Source: Macrolepiota albuminosa (taxonomy: Eukaryota; Basidiomycota; Agaricomycetes; Agaricales; Agaricaceae). From it: DNA of 64,000 nucleotides. The position numbers and the translations under genes are program-made. The stretch lies in assembly GCA_027475525.1 (NCBI GenBank), contig JAMWFC010000122.1, positions 434,001 through 498,000 of the forward strand. Direction: 5' to 3'. Shown piece after piece: positions 23,439 through 35,500 of the stretch (positions are counted from its first letter, which is position 1; the number at the start of each line of letters is the position of its first letter). The notes under the pieces are model-generated. The model saw nothing but the letters and a program-made list of their open reading frames with translations. It had not been told where the DNA came from and did not search any database.

Positions 23439-25668
23439 TATCCTTTCTGCTACAGTTCTGCTTTTTGCACCAATCTAGTGGAGGATGCCCCAGCCAGTGG
23501 GAATTTTCCTGTCTTGGATTCAGGTTTAAGCCTCAGAAAGAGTAGGTCTCCTACCCTGGGAGTTGTACATGAGGCCATGAGTCTATTATCTTCAACATAT
23601 CCATCTTTTAAGCATTTGAAAACTTAAAAATCTTGGAGACCTGTCATTTTTTTTAATGGTATTGCTATATGATTCTGAACAGTTCACATAGTCAACCTCT
23701 GGGTCCATGGATGTTACATTAATCAGTTCCAGTAGATTGGTTAGCTGGGCAAATCGTGGAGCCACTCCATGGGAAATGCTTTTATGCACATAAGTGTGGG
23801 ACTCAGTTATCCAATATCCACTAAAACCTCAGTTGCTTTCCTCCATGACTTGAGGGGGTCTAAGTTCCTGTCAAGAAAACCTTTCCATGTGCTTCTGACT
23901 ACTTTATTTTTTGTTGCTCTCTTTCCAAAGCGGAATTCATCTGTGGTCAGGCAGTCAATCTTTAGCCTGCAGGTTAGTGCCATTCTGAACTTATTTCTTA
24001 TTTCTGCTTCTGTATATCTTTTCCCTGGGTCTGACTCTCTCACTATCCTCCATTCACATGTAATCTTCCATATTGCTTTAGATGCTTCCAAGGTCACTAT
24101 TGTTGAAAATCTTTTTGCCCTAGCCTTGTCTCTTCCTAAGCCTCTTTCTGCAAGGGCACATCCAAGCTGTGCTCCTAAGCAGGGTTTTTTGAAGAGGATG
24201 CTTCACCTATCATGCATCAGGCAAGCCAGTTCCCAGATTGTTCTTTGTCCTGACACCTCACACTTAGTTAGTATGTGTTCCATTGTTTCCATAACATTTC
24301 TGCATACTATGCATAGTGCTCTTTTTCTAAAATTTGATATGTTCTCCCAATATGCTCCTACCTTATATGCATTATGCATTGTTTTCTACAGAAAAGCTCT
24401 CACCTCTCTCGACAGGGCCTTGTTTTTTTAGAGATAACCAGATTCTGTCATCCATTGTGGCCTCCTGATTTATGTCATATATGGCCCACCTCATCATATC
24501 TAAGTGAATCAGGATGCCTCTCCTTACAGGTGTGGGCTTTGTTTTGGTTATACCTCAGTAGATTTTTGCCTGTGTCATTGCTTCTAATTTTGCTCCTCCT
24601 AGTTCGAAGTTATGCTAAGTCTCCATGTCTAATGTGTCTGGCATTGGTTTTCTGACTCCATCTCTAGCTAGTCTATCTGCCTCTTTGTTGCCAGCAATTC
24701 CTGCATGGCCTTTTACTTTCTCAAAAAGGATAAGGCCTTTTTTTGACCTTATATCAGCGGCCAGTTTTCTCATTAAGTCTTTGTTTGCCTTTATTATTAG
24801 CACTTTCTTGTACTTTTCCCTCTATAAAAATGCAAAAACCTTCTTTCAGAGACCCTCTAAGAGTTATGTCCAGATTGAAAACTACTCCTTCAGTATTATG
24901 GATTAGTTCTCTTTTTTTATCTGTGACTCCTTGATCTTCATTGTCATGGTCAGGGTTCTACTTTCTCCCTAGTTTACCTATATATTCTCCTGCATATTCT
25001 CTGCACTTATATAGATTCTCATATCCAGCCCATCTCATATTTCAGCATGTGTTACACACACAGTTTCACCTTGCCTTGTATTCAGAGTTTTTTTGTGGGT
25101 CAACTTGGTCTCTCATTTTAACCATATCTCAGACTGTCAGGACCTTGTGGTTTAGCTGCAGGCATACAGGTACTGCAGAGTTCAGTCTGAGGTTCTCTGT
25201 TCCTTCTAGGCCAATGTGCATCCACACTGGCATGTCTAGCTTTAGTGTTTTCTCAATCACTAGTGGAGAGAAGGTGACTTTGTACTTTCTCGCAGTTTGA
25301 ATCATTTGCCTGAGCGATGATGGTAATCCTTCATCTTTTGTGCAAGCATCTACATTGGCTGACTGTAAGAAGATGTTGACAAGAGTTTTTCCTTCCATTT
25401 TTTCCTATTTTCTTGTGAGGTTTTTCTCCATTAGCCTGTCTGCTATGCTTGCCCATTGTAGTCTAATTTCTCCTACATCCAGGTATCTTTTTATCTTCAC
25501 AAGTTCTATTGACTCATTTTTAATTTTTATATTCAGTAGCTTCTTTCTCCCCCTGATATGCAGGAGGGAAAGAGTTTTCATGCTCATAGTAGGCTTATTT
25601 CCTTTGCCCCACATAAAATTTTGCTACTTCTAGTTTGACCTGCTGGGGCATTTCTTGCACACTTGTCC
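23439..25668 (-). pseudogene. LINE (Tad-like) 3' part: post-RT region, RNase H, C-terminal domain
   Basis: This is the downstream half of the LINE whose RT lies at 53,260-54,028. The two halves are separated by gypsy element 1. In minus-strand order: RT thumb-like region with WGKGNKPTMSMKTL near 25,600; remnants of RNase H ending KGHAGIAGNKEADRLARDG near 24,660-24,720; a CIVC...MEHILTKC zinc-binding motif near 24,250-24,310; and a C-terminal block (LKIDCLTTDEFRFGKRA) that stops at 23,807. The remainder to 23,439 is probably 3' UTR. Frameshifts and stops are frequent. RNase H plus this C-terminal block is typical of fungal Tad-clade LINEs. Confidence 0.8.
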
Positions 25669-25842
25669 TGTAACGGAGTCACACGTAGTACTAGCGTCAA
25701 CAACTCTATAATTATTCAGTAGAGTATTACATAAGACAACATCTTGTTTTCACTCTAAGTACTAGTCAAATCCGATACTGCGGTCTGATTTAGCACTGTG
25801 TGATACACACAAGATAGTTCTAACTCGTAACCCCAGGTTACA
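25669..25842 (+). repeat. 5' LTR of gypsy element 1
   Basis: 174 bp, TGTAACGG...GGTTACA, with matching short inverted ends (TGTAAC/GTTACA). It is preceded by TSD TGTCC. Confidence 0.95.
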
Positions 25843-25953
25843 TTTTTTTAAATCTTCTGCTATCGGCTTTAGACTCTAGGCTTGTTACCGACTAGGCAAC
25901 TCTTATCAAAACCTCTTGATTTTCTGTTGGCATCACATTGAAAACGTGCTTCC

Positions 25954-28900
25954 ATGACTGGTTCTCTTGATCCGGACCCCCCTTTCCCAGTTGTAGACAC
26001 AGGTAAACCACCTGTGCTTCAAGCGGAGAAGACGCAATCCACGTCTGTCTATCAACCCCCGCCAAAGCAGGATGAGAAGATACCTCACAATGTCAGCATG
26101 AGCTTTGGAATGCCTGGTGGGCTATCCGTATCACGAATGATGTCCATTGTACAACCTGGTGGTAAACCAGGAGAGAGATCCGCGGTCTCAGGAGTGTTGC
26201 TGCCAGCAAGCCAAATGCCTTCATTGATATATCCGGTATTGCCCGAGAGCTCGTCAGCTCATTCTAAGGGTCAACCGGATATTACCCAGTACTTGGAAAT
26301 GGTACAAGGCAGCATGTTTGCGCATAGTACTCCAGTCTGAACTGCACCTACTGAACGGCATTTGGAATATGTGGCCAATGCTGCTACTGAACCGGGACCG
26401 TTGTTACTGACGACACAAGGACAGGCGCAAGGACCAGCAATAGTGGTCAGTAGGGAGGACGACAATGTTGTAAGGTTGGAAAAGGCGTCAACAGCGCCTG
26501 GAATTCCAGAGTTGCACAGACGGGCCGGCAAACAGCCGCAAGTGAGGCATGACGGCCTCAGGAGAGTTATGGACTTAGAGTCCAAGCTGGAATCCTCAGA
26601 TGATGAGGAAAGCAAAAGGTCGCATTCAACCTTGTCTATCCAGTTACAGCTGGTGTTAGACCGATATCCGTCGGTCACAAAGGAATCGATGCGAAAGCGT
26701 CTGCAGCTTTATGTAGTAAAGCACTTACAGTTGCTGGCTGCTAGGAGCCACGATGTACCCTGTGCAGATTCAAATGAATATATCAAATTGTTTGTGCGTA
26801 TCTTCAAACTCAAAGTGGTTGAATATCTTAAGCGCAAAGTGGCACAAGGGTCAGCAGTCTCCATGGCCACTCCGGCCAACTCAGTAGAATGTGAGATGAG
26901 TGTGCGCTGATGAGCGCCATTAATCACGGACGTGATGGAGTTGCTCAATGCGCCTCATCAGGCCAATGAGTCTCAGCAAGACTATGTTCAGCGTCAGAAT
27001 GCCGCAAACCGTCAACGCATTGTTAGCAGAGTGCCTTAGCAGGCATTGTCTGAGGTAGAGACTGTGACGACGACTCTGGCAGAGCCAGAGGCAATACTTG
27101 CAGTGCAGGAGGGTAAGACACCTCGAAAGCAAGTTACTATCAAGGAAGAGGTGGACGAAGTCCACATTCTGGATGAACGAACGTGACCACAACACGTAGT
27201 GTGACACGTCCACCTAGTGGACAACTGGAATGAACATGTCAATTACCAGAAGATACGCAACCAGGACTTGCATGATCATGGTGAGTCGTTAATTGATGAC
27301 CAGGAGGTAGCCTTTGAAGGGCATGAGGGTATAATGCCTGTCGATGACATGCGGTGACAATTTGTGGCTCGAACTGCTGAACCGGACAGAGATCCGGATG
27401 GTAGTGATAATAGTAGTGACCACTATGAGCGGAGGGAGCCAATTCGTCGCAATAACGACGGTGGAGGGCGTGATCATAGGAATGACAATTGAGACAATAA
27501 TAATCGTTGTGATAGTGGCAGGTGGGCTGGTAGAGTACCAGCAGAGCCACAAGTGAGGCAACAGCCCACCCCATGGCCAGAACAAATGGCCAATGAACAC
27601 CTGTTTCGCAGTCCCCAGGCATTTTTGATGCCTGCACCTTATGAATTGCATGAAACTACGCCGGGAATGAATGAAGCAGTCAGGATCCATATGGATCATA
27701 TGCATGACCATCTCACTCATCTGGTGGATGACTCCCTTGGAGTCAGGTTTAAATTCCCTGCTGGGGTAAGCCCCCGTAAGTCCGATGGTAAGCACATATG
27801 TGCGTACGCCGGAGAACATAGGTTCTCCCAACTGGAGGATTGGGCCATGGATGTTTGCTACCACCTAGCAGCCTGCTGCTATGGTGGAGACAACATGGAC
27901 CAGGAAAGGATATTCATGCTACACGAATTTATGGAGGGAGAGGCTTGAAATTGGTTCCGTCGCCATGTCCTCCACATCAATCATGACAAACCACATTGGA
28001 CATTTAAAGAAGTCCTGATAGGACTGTATAATTGGTTCGTCAATGCTGCTACGATGCAAGAAGCTCGTGATGCCTTTAGGAAGGCAGTGTATGATGCTAA
28101 GACTGGTGTCCAGACCTTTTATGATGACCTGGTGGGCCATGCACAGAATATGGCTGTCTATCCAGATGAATACACTATTTGCGAGACATTCCTGGACAGA
28201 ATACCCGCAGACATGAGGAGGGCGTTAATACGCGACGACAATTTGTCTCTGGAGGTCAATACGGTGACCGAATTTTTGGCGTATGCCATCCGTTATGAGC
28301 AGTTGACACGGACTGCGAACCATTATGAGCAGCATAGTTCACGCCGAGGAACAGTGAACCGTCAGGCAGTGAAGGTGGGAACTTTCCTGGCCAAATGGAC
28401 AGATATGGAGAACAATTGCAATCCGCGATTTGTTGTCCACAAGTCAATCCCTGGAGGCCAAGGGCCTCGATTGAAGCCTGCTGGACAATTGCCAGCGAAG
28501 GATAGTCAACCCTTTTCAGGTCAAAACCAAGTAGCAGCGAAAGGGGTAGTAGCGCCTGCAGTGCGTATGGCAAGCAAACCTACTGGGGGCCCCAGAGCAG
28601 CCCAGAGAAGGACTGCCAGAGACTCTTCGGCGTGCTACAATTGTGGCAGGAGCGGGCATTTCACTAAGGAATGTCCCGCCCCTCCTAAGGCACACATCCA
28701 AGTGGCCCATACAGCTGCAGCACCTAGCAATGTCATCAGTGACGACAAGGACGACGAGATTGTCGAAGAAGCAAAGGAAGAGCCGCAGGTAGAGGCTGAT
28801 GGGTCAGAAGTGGATGACGCCGAGAGTGTCCAGATTGATGGCGACGAATACATCGCAGTGGATGTGTACAACAGTGACTATTATGCTTGTGATGACGAGG

Positions 28901-29661
28901 AGGAACACCTGTTTGCACTGACTGAGTGCCATGGAGATCAGCGCGTCCAAATGAGATGCATAACCCTGCAGAAGGCAACTAATAAGTTGCAGCGGCCATG
29001 CTATACTCCCGAGGAGAAGGAGTGCCTGGTCACGTATGTTGATGTCAATGGACATTCGGCATGGACGTTGTGGGACTCCAGGAGTACCACTATGGGCATT
29101 ACACCCCAGTTTGCTCACGTCAACACGATTCACGTTCATGAACTAGAGGAGCCATTGATGCTCCAGCTGGGGACTGTAGGGTGTTGCGCCATGGTGCAGT
29201 TTGGTGCGGAAGTGAGAATAAAGACGTCAGGAACGTTGATGAAAGAATATGTGGATATAGCGAATTTTGATCACTACGACATGATTATTGGTACACTGTT
29301 CATGCGTAAGAACAAGGTGTCGCTGGATTTCGTGAACGACATGGTCGTTGTGAATGGTATGCCTTTGAAGGCAGAGAAAGTTGTGTTAAACAACACAGAT
29401 AGTCGTTTGAGGCACTATTGCGCAACTGAAAAGCGGCGTGATGAACACAACTGACTAGATGGTCACAGGAGAGCAACTGTACAGGAGGTGGAGGATGAAC
29501 ATGTCCCACCGAGAAGCCTGCCAGCAGACTTGCCAGCTATACTGATGTCTGAGGAAGAGTTTCAAGGAACTCTGAAGAAGGGGAAGCATCCGGATGTGAT
29601 TGGGTGTACCAATGAAAAGCCTAAACAGGCTGTACAGTGCAAGAATGAGCGTGGTAGATGC
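25954..29661 (+). pseudogene. gag: Gag-protease of gypsy element 1, one frame with nine internal stops
   Basis: A single reading frame from the ATG at 25,954 to the TGA at 29,452 (continuing in frame to 29,661) encodes a structural gag and an aspartic protease. In order: a proline-rich N-terminus; a gag core (about 27,610-28,300; DDLVGHAQNMAVYPDEYT); a CCHC zinc knuckle CYNCGRSGHFTKEC near 28,636; an acidic linker; and a protease with TLWDSRSTTMG near 29,065. Stops at 26,338, 26,908, 26,911, 27,037, 27,184, 27,202, 27,355, 27,490 and 27,946 fit single transitions (CGA to TGA, CAG to TAG, TGG to TGA). The protease DSG motif reads DSR, explained by a CpG change. Element 2 breaks the frame at 29,661, before any RT. 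Confidence 0.88.
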
Positions 29662-30449
29662 TGTCAGGTTCCGCTGAGTCAGGGGCTTTCTGGGAAAGCA
29701 ACGCCCTTACAATGCAGACTTGATCCACGGATACTCAGGTGTCTGGAACTCTGGGGCTAGGACTCCAGGGTTCAAGACGCGGACAGGGGTAGTCCCAGGA
29801 GAGGGGACTTGATCTGGGGGTTTTGGGTTTTGGGTAGCTGAGGGTTGGGTGGAGGTCGAGTCATGAACCAAGGGTTCTAAGACGAGACCGGGTTAACAAA
29901 TTATAAGTCGCAAAGTGCATACCAAACTTAGAGCACGCGATTATTCAAGCATGCCAGTCAAAGCGTGCCAGTCAGTGCGTACCAGTCAAGCAGAGGTACC
30001 AAACTTAGAGCACGCGATTATTCAAGCATGCCAGTCAAAGCGTGCCAGTCAGTGCGTACCAGTCAAGCAGAGGGCATGCAACAATTCAAGTTAATATCAA
30101 GACTAGCGAATACAATGGGGAACTACGCTATAAGTACTACAGGACTGGGTCTCGGGGTTCCAGGAGTCATTGAGTAGCGGGCAGGGACTGTATACTTGGA
30201 TCACATGTGTGGGGCGTGCAATCAATTGGCATGGAGGGAGCTGTGATGCGTGATGCGTGATGGCCGGAAGCGAGTCACGTGATTCGATCATTGATTGGGG
30301 CTGGTGGCAGCTGATGGCGGTCCTTGATGCACGTGATGGCGGTGTCGGTAGTCATGATGGCAGGGCGTGTCCTGTGGGGTCAGAGGGAGGGTCCCAGATG
30401 GTGTTCTGGGGATGTTCCGGGGTGGGTCCAGAGGGGAGAGGTCGTGACA
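29662..30449 (-). repeat. 3' LTR (left) of chromovirus element 2
   Basis: 788 bp including a 77-bp tandem duplication absent from the right copy. On the plus strand it begins TGTCAGGTTCCGCTGAGTC and ends GGTCGTGACA. Confidence 0.92.
29921..30074. repeat. 77-bp tandem duplication 5
   Basis: The unit 29,921-29,997 is repeated at 29,998-30,074 inside the left LTR of element 2. The right LTR has a single copy at the equivalent place (near 49,686). Confidence 0.96.
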
Positions 30450-30463
30450 TCACTCCCCCCTCA
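30450..30463 (-). promoter_or_regulatory. Polypurine tract of element 2
   Basis: TGAGGGGGGAGTGA on the minus strand, immediately upstream of the 3' LTR. It is the expected primer site for second-strand synthesis and fixes the element's orientation. Confidence 0.8.
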
Positions 30464-30577
30464 GCGCTAAGACCCTCTGAGGTGCACGTAGCTGGTGGCC
30501 CGGGCTGGGGTCCAGGCGTGGGACCCAGCACATGTCCTGACACGTATCGAAAAAAAATTTTACTATCAAACTCAACC

Positions 30578-32443
30578 ATGTCGCGTATCCTGACACATTC
30601 CCCGATGCCCCCGCCCACCAACGAAGTTGCACCCCTGGTCATGTGGGAGGCCCAGGATGCCCGGTACCGGCGCCGCCTGGATCGAGAGTGCATAGCGGTG
30701 CTCACCCAACAACATGAGTGCTTTCCACGTCATCCACCTATCTCAACTGACCTTCCTTTTCCAGAACAACTCAATAATCCTGTCCCGGAAGCGGGTCCCA
30801 GCCGGCTCCCAGAGCCTGCTCCCAATGCGGGCCCTAGTGTCCTTCCAGAGTCCCACCCGAGTTGTCCCGCACCCACTTTTGCGTGGATGACTGTCCGCCC
30901 TCCTCGTCCTCAACCCCCTCCCCACCCTAGGCTGCCTGCCCCCTGTTTTTGTCATTCTGGGATGGCGATAGGGGCCGTTTCAGAGGTCCTGGAGGGTCAA
31001 CATGTTGCGTGGGTGGACGCAACACAGGAGTTGTTTGGGGAGGCCCTGGAGAGGCCCCAGGGTCTACCTGCCCATGCCTGGTGCGTGAGCAACGGACCAG
31101 TGAGTGCTTTCTTACCTCTGGTCTCATTGTTGACTTTGGCACAATGCTTGCACTGCGCTCGACGGGTGGTCCCCTGCCTGTTCGAGGTTCTGGGCCCCTC
31201 GTCCTGCTGGGATACGTCCATGTGCGAGGCCTGCCACCTCAACCATGAGCGGTGTTTCATGTCGGCGCTGTGGAGGGCGCGTTGTGTCTCCCAGAAGCAG
31301 GGGTGGCCACTGGGAGAGGTCACCCGGAGGATGGGGGTTGAGGAGCGGGATTGGGTGGTGGAGCTGGTGGAGGAGGTGCCCACAGCACCCGTGGAGGCAC
31401 CCAGGGAGGGGTCAGGGGGCCGAGGGGTCGTCCGGGTGGGGGGCCAGGGTTGCCCCGTGGTCTTGATCACGCGTCAGGCGACCCAGGCCGGGGCTGGCAG
31501 CCATGAGGGTTGTGGGGGGCACCCCGACAAAGGGAAGAGGTGGGCATCACCCAGTCCCTCCCTGGAGCCCTCCAAGAGGGCACATCTGCCCCTGGAGACC
31601 CCATCCCCAGTCTCCCTCCCACGCCTATCTCCAGCGGTGTTCTCCCCCCTGTCCGGGGGACTCCTAGCTGATGAAGTCAGGGTCTTGCAGGAGCGGGCTG
31701 GGTGGGAGCAGGGGGGTCACAGGGAGGGGGTGAGGGAGGAGGAGGCGGCTGGGAGGGATCTGGAGGAGGGTCGGGAGGCGATGATCTGGGACCTGGAGGA
31801 GGCCAGGGTCGCCCGGGGGGAAGTGGAGGCCAAGTTGGAGGCGTTGCGGGCGAGGCTGGGGCAGGGAGTGGGGATCCCAGAGGGGGTCCCCTCGGGACAG
31901 GAGTTGACGGAGGGGCTGCGCCGCGATGTGGTGATTGTGTGCATGGCGTCCTTGAGTGAGTTCCTTGTCACTTGCTCACCTCTTTTGCTAACGTCCCCAG
32001 GCTGGGCCCAGAAGCACCGTCTGCTCCTGGATGGGGCTGCCACGGCACTTGCTGCGCTGCAGGAGGGGCAGCGCCCGGAGGTGACAACCCCCAGGGTGGA
32101 GCGTGGTCTCGACCTCCTGGGGCAATTAGTGGCTGCACACTGGCAGAGGAACGTACCCGCCCTGGGATCCTGGTTCAAACAGATGCTGGATGAAGGCGAG
32201 CCCCTCCCAACATGGGACCTGCTGGCCAAGGAGGTGTGGTGGGAGCACAATCCCAAGGGGATGGGGGAGGGTTTCTGGGGTTGGCTGAGGGGAGTTCCAG
32301 TTCGGGCCCCCAGCGTTAGAGGCGGCGTCTTGTACTTGCTTGCCATTTTTTTGTCTGTTCGTTCCTGGCTACCGCTAACTGTAAAAAATGTACTTATAGA
32401 AAAATGTATATACTTGGTTTCCCGGGGTCAAAGGGTAGTGTGA
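30578..32443 (+). CDS. Antisense accessory gene of element 2: eight-cysteine, coiled-coil protein
   Basis: The start is the ATG at 30,578, inside element 2 but on the opposite strand to its gag-pol, between the chromodomain end and the 3' LTR. It encodes about 620 residues. In order: a proline-rich N-terminus; a cysteine cluster near 31,143-31,290 (C-x2-C-x6-C, then C, then C-x2-C-x6-C), reminiscent of but not identical to fungal Zn2Cys6; a Pro/Gly-rich linker; a charged coiled-coil-like region (about 31,670-31,860); and a helical C-terminal block (HRLLLDGAATALAAL...). A 45-nt intron with GTGAGT...TTGCTAAC...CCCCAG fits at 31,956-32,000 and, being divisible by three, is frame-neutral. Conservation of all eight cysteines with the diverged copy at 14.9 kb argues for past selection. 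Function unknown; DNA or RNA binding is a guess. Confidence 0.7.
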   Translation: MSRILTHSPMPPPTNEVAPLVMWEAQDARYRRRLDRECIAVLTQQHECFPRHPPISTDLPFPEQLNNPVPEAGPSRLPEPAPNAGPSVLPESHPSCPAPTFAWMTVRPPRPQPPPHPRLPAPCFCHSGMAIGAVSEVLEGQHVAWVDATQELFGEALERPQGLPAHAWCVSNGPVSAFLPLVSLLTLAQCLHCARRVVPCLFEVLGPSSCWDTSMCEACHLNHERCFMSALWRARCVSQKQGWPLGEVTRRMGVEERDWVVELVEEVPTAPVEAPREGSGGRGVVRVGGQGCPVVLITRQATQAGAGSHEGCGGHPDKGKRWASPSPSLEPSKRAHLPLETPSPVSLPRLSPAVFSPLSGGLLADEVRVLQERAGWEQGGHREGVREEEAAGRDLEEGREAMIWDLEEARVARGEVEAKLEALRARLGQGVGIPEGVPSGQELTEGLRRDVVIVCMASLSEFLVTCSPLLLTSPGWAQKHRLLLDGAATALAALQEGQRPEVTTPRVERGLDLLGQLVAAHWQRNVPALGSWFKQMLDEGEPLPTWDLLAKEVWWEHNPKGMGEGFWGWLRGVPVRAPSVRGGVLYLLAIFLSVRSWLPLTVKNVLIEKCIYLVSRGQRVV

Positions 32444-32567
32444 GTAAGGGGGTGAGAAAACTGGAAAGAGCACCTTGCCCAGATTCTGAGATACTACTGT
32501 GAAACAGTACTAAAAGGGAGTAAGATATAGAAAGGGAAAACAGAAAGTATACATTGGAGTTGAATCC

Positions 32568-35500
32568 CTATTGAGCCCAGAGGTGGGGGTTACGCCCACT
32601 ACTGCCATCTGTGAGTCCTGCACTCGGGAAGGTCATTTTCTGGGTGCCGCTGCTGGAAGTCCCGGAGTTTGTCGAGGGCGCATTCGAGGTTTTGGCGCGT
32701 TTCTCAAGTGTCATCCTCCGGGCCATATCCCTTCCACTGTACGAGGAAGTGGGGTCGTCCACGGATATTTCGGGAGTCAAGGATGTCTTCAACCTCATAG
32801 TGGTACTCGTCCTCGACCTCGACTGGGGGAGGGAGTTTGGGCCATTGTTCAGAGAAGGGATTCAGAGGGTGTCGTTCCAGGAGGTGGACATGGAAGAGTG
32901 GGCCATGGTCGGAGACGATGTCATCCAGAAGTCTGTGTTTGGCGAAGACGTGCTCAAGGAACAGCCGGGCAAAGTCCAGGGCGGTGTCCGTGGTGTGGCA
33001 GGGTAGGAAGATGCCCTGTTTGGTTAGCCTACACACCACGACAAGAATGGCATCGAACCCTTCAGATTCCGGGAGTTCGACGATGTGGTCCAGGGATATG
33101 GAGGACCAGGAGTGTCGTCCGACCGGCAGGGGTTTCAGGAGTCCATATGGTCAGTGTCAGGGGATCTTGGCCCAGAGGCAGAGTTCGCACGATCGAATAT
33201 AGCGGGTCACATCCTTCTTCAACCCTGGCCAAAAGTAAGTCTGGGAGATAAGCTGGAGGGTCTTACGTATTCCAGGGTGTCCCTGGAGCTTGTGGTTGTG
33301 GTGTTGGCAGAGAACGTCATAGCGAAGTCGGGCGTGATCTGATGCGGCCGTCCCGGAGGAGGAGTTTTTTGTCGGGAGACAAGGAGAAGGCAGGGTCCTG
33401 GTCGGTTCCATCGGGGGGTTTGCGGGGGTCGTGGTCGGTGAAGTACTTGTCTCGGGGGGCGCGGCAGATCTGGCTCAGAGTTCCTTCATCGTTTAAGATC
33501 AGTACGGCATTCAGATGTTTGGGAGGGATCACCATGCGGTAATTAAATGCATTGCGTTCCACCTTGAACAACTTCTTGGGGTAGACGTCTGGTCAATGGG
33601 TGAGGGCATTGGGTTTAGCTCCAAGTTGTCCCGGGCGGTACTGGATTGTGAAGTCATAATCTGAGAGGATCTCAGACCATTAGGATAATTGGGAGGGCCG
33701 GGTCATAGTGCCAGAGTACGGGGACGACTGTGAAAGCCTCCTTGAGCAGGTTAAAGACGCTCTGGCACTTACTGTCCCAGTTCTAGGCAACGTCCTTGTG
33801 TGTGAGCTGGTTGAGGAGTTTTGTGATACTGGAGTAGTTGTCTATAAACCTCCGGTAGAAATTAGCAAAACCCAAGAAGGATTGTACTTCCTTCACGTTC
33901 CAGGGTTGCGGCCAGTTGACGATAGCCTTGACCTTGTGGGGGTCCATGCAAACACCATTCAGGGATACGATGACGTCGAGATACTCAACCTCTTCTATGT
34001 GGAATGAACACTTCTTGGGCTTGGCGTGGAGGTTGTGCTCCCGGAGGCGTTCGAGGACTTGCCGGACATGCTTCTGGTGGTCCTCCTTCGAGTCGGAGTA
34101 GATGAGGATGTTGTCCAAGTAGACGATCACAAAAACATCGCTCATGTCATGGAAGATGTCGTTCATGAAGTATTGGAACGTGGCGGGGGAGTTAGTCATT
34201 CCAAAAGGCATCACAAGGTAGACCATACCGTGTGCAAAACGTGGTTTTCCACTCATGTCCCGGGGCGATGCAGACGTTGTTGTAGCCAGAGCGGAGGTCA
34301 ATTTTTGTGTAAACCTTGGCACTGCGGAGTCGGTCGACCAGATCACCAATGAGCGGGAGCAGGTAGCGGTTCTTCTTGGTGATCTTATTGAGTCCCTGGT
34401 AGTCGACACAGAGTCAGAGTGAGCCGTCCTTCTTCTTGGCGAATAGAACTGGGGCTCCGGCAGCAGAGGCGGAGGGTCGGATGAATCCCTTACCAAGCAT
34501 TTCATCAAGGTAGTCCTTGAGGGCCCGGAGTTCGACTTCCAACATGTTGTACACCTTGCCGAAAGGGGGGTGGCTCCCTCCTCGAGGTCAATAGTGTGGT
34601 CATAAGGGCAGTGAGGGGGAATCTCCTTGGCGTCTCCTTTGGAGAATACGTCAGTGAACTCGTAATACTCTGGGAGAACTACTTTTCAGAGGATTTGCTC
34701 CTCGGTTTTCTTTTCCAGGGCGATAGCGTCCCCTCGTAAATGTTCTTCCGGGAGAGATGGTGAGGTGTGTAGCTGAAATGTGGGGGTTCCGTCTTTCATG
34801 AGGCAGGTGAAGAGGGCGGCTCCAATGATCCTAATGTCAAGTGCATTCAGGTCGATCAGGGTCATGGATGCATTGGCCGGAGCGGGTTTGACATGTGTCT
34901 GAGACCGGCCTGGGTAGTTCGGCCCTTTGTACTTGTTTCGAGGAATGTTTGGGGGTCGATCAGGGGCCTTGTGAGCTCGGACGGGCATGGGGGGCGTGGA
35001 TGTTGTTCTGGGGGTATTGGGCATCAGGTCACTCCCTAGGGCCTGGAGGTGCATGGCGGTCAAGGGGTGGTCTTCGGGTCCCGGGAAGGTCATGGTGAGC
35101 GTCCTCCAATCGATGTCGGGGTTCGTGTTGTGCAGCCAGGGCAGTCTCAGCACCATCAGGGTCGATTCGTGAAGTCGCATGACCAGGGAGTTGGAGGTGA
35201 ACTCGTAGTCGTTGTCCAGGGTCACACATCCTGAGTGAGACCTCTGGATGGGGCCGGAGGAGGAGGGGGTGCCGTCGAGGCGTTGCAGGTGGAGGGGCTG
35301 GTCGAGGGAGTCGTGGGGGAGATCGAGAGCATCGCTGATGAAAACTCTGGTGGCTCCGCTGTTGATAAGGGCCGATATCGGTCCCGGGGCGCCGTCCAGC
35401 CTGGCATTGATGATGAAGGATCAGGACAAGTGGGACTGGAGTCTGGGGGGTGGTGGGGGCCCTTTCGGGAGGTCCTTCAGGGTAGGGTCTGGAGAGCGGG

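Noticed and set aside
31717..32346. Minus-strand open frame across the antisense accessory gene
   Set aside because: Low-complexity Ser/Pro/Arg shadow of the GC-rich plus-strand gene. The plus strand has the conserved cysteines and the match to the copy at 15-16 kb.
34100..34125. YLDN as a genuine alternative RT active site
   Set aside because: The change fits one CpG transition, and both proteases in the same element lost their Asp in the same way. Decay explains it better than innovation.
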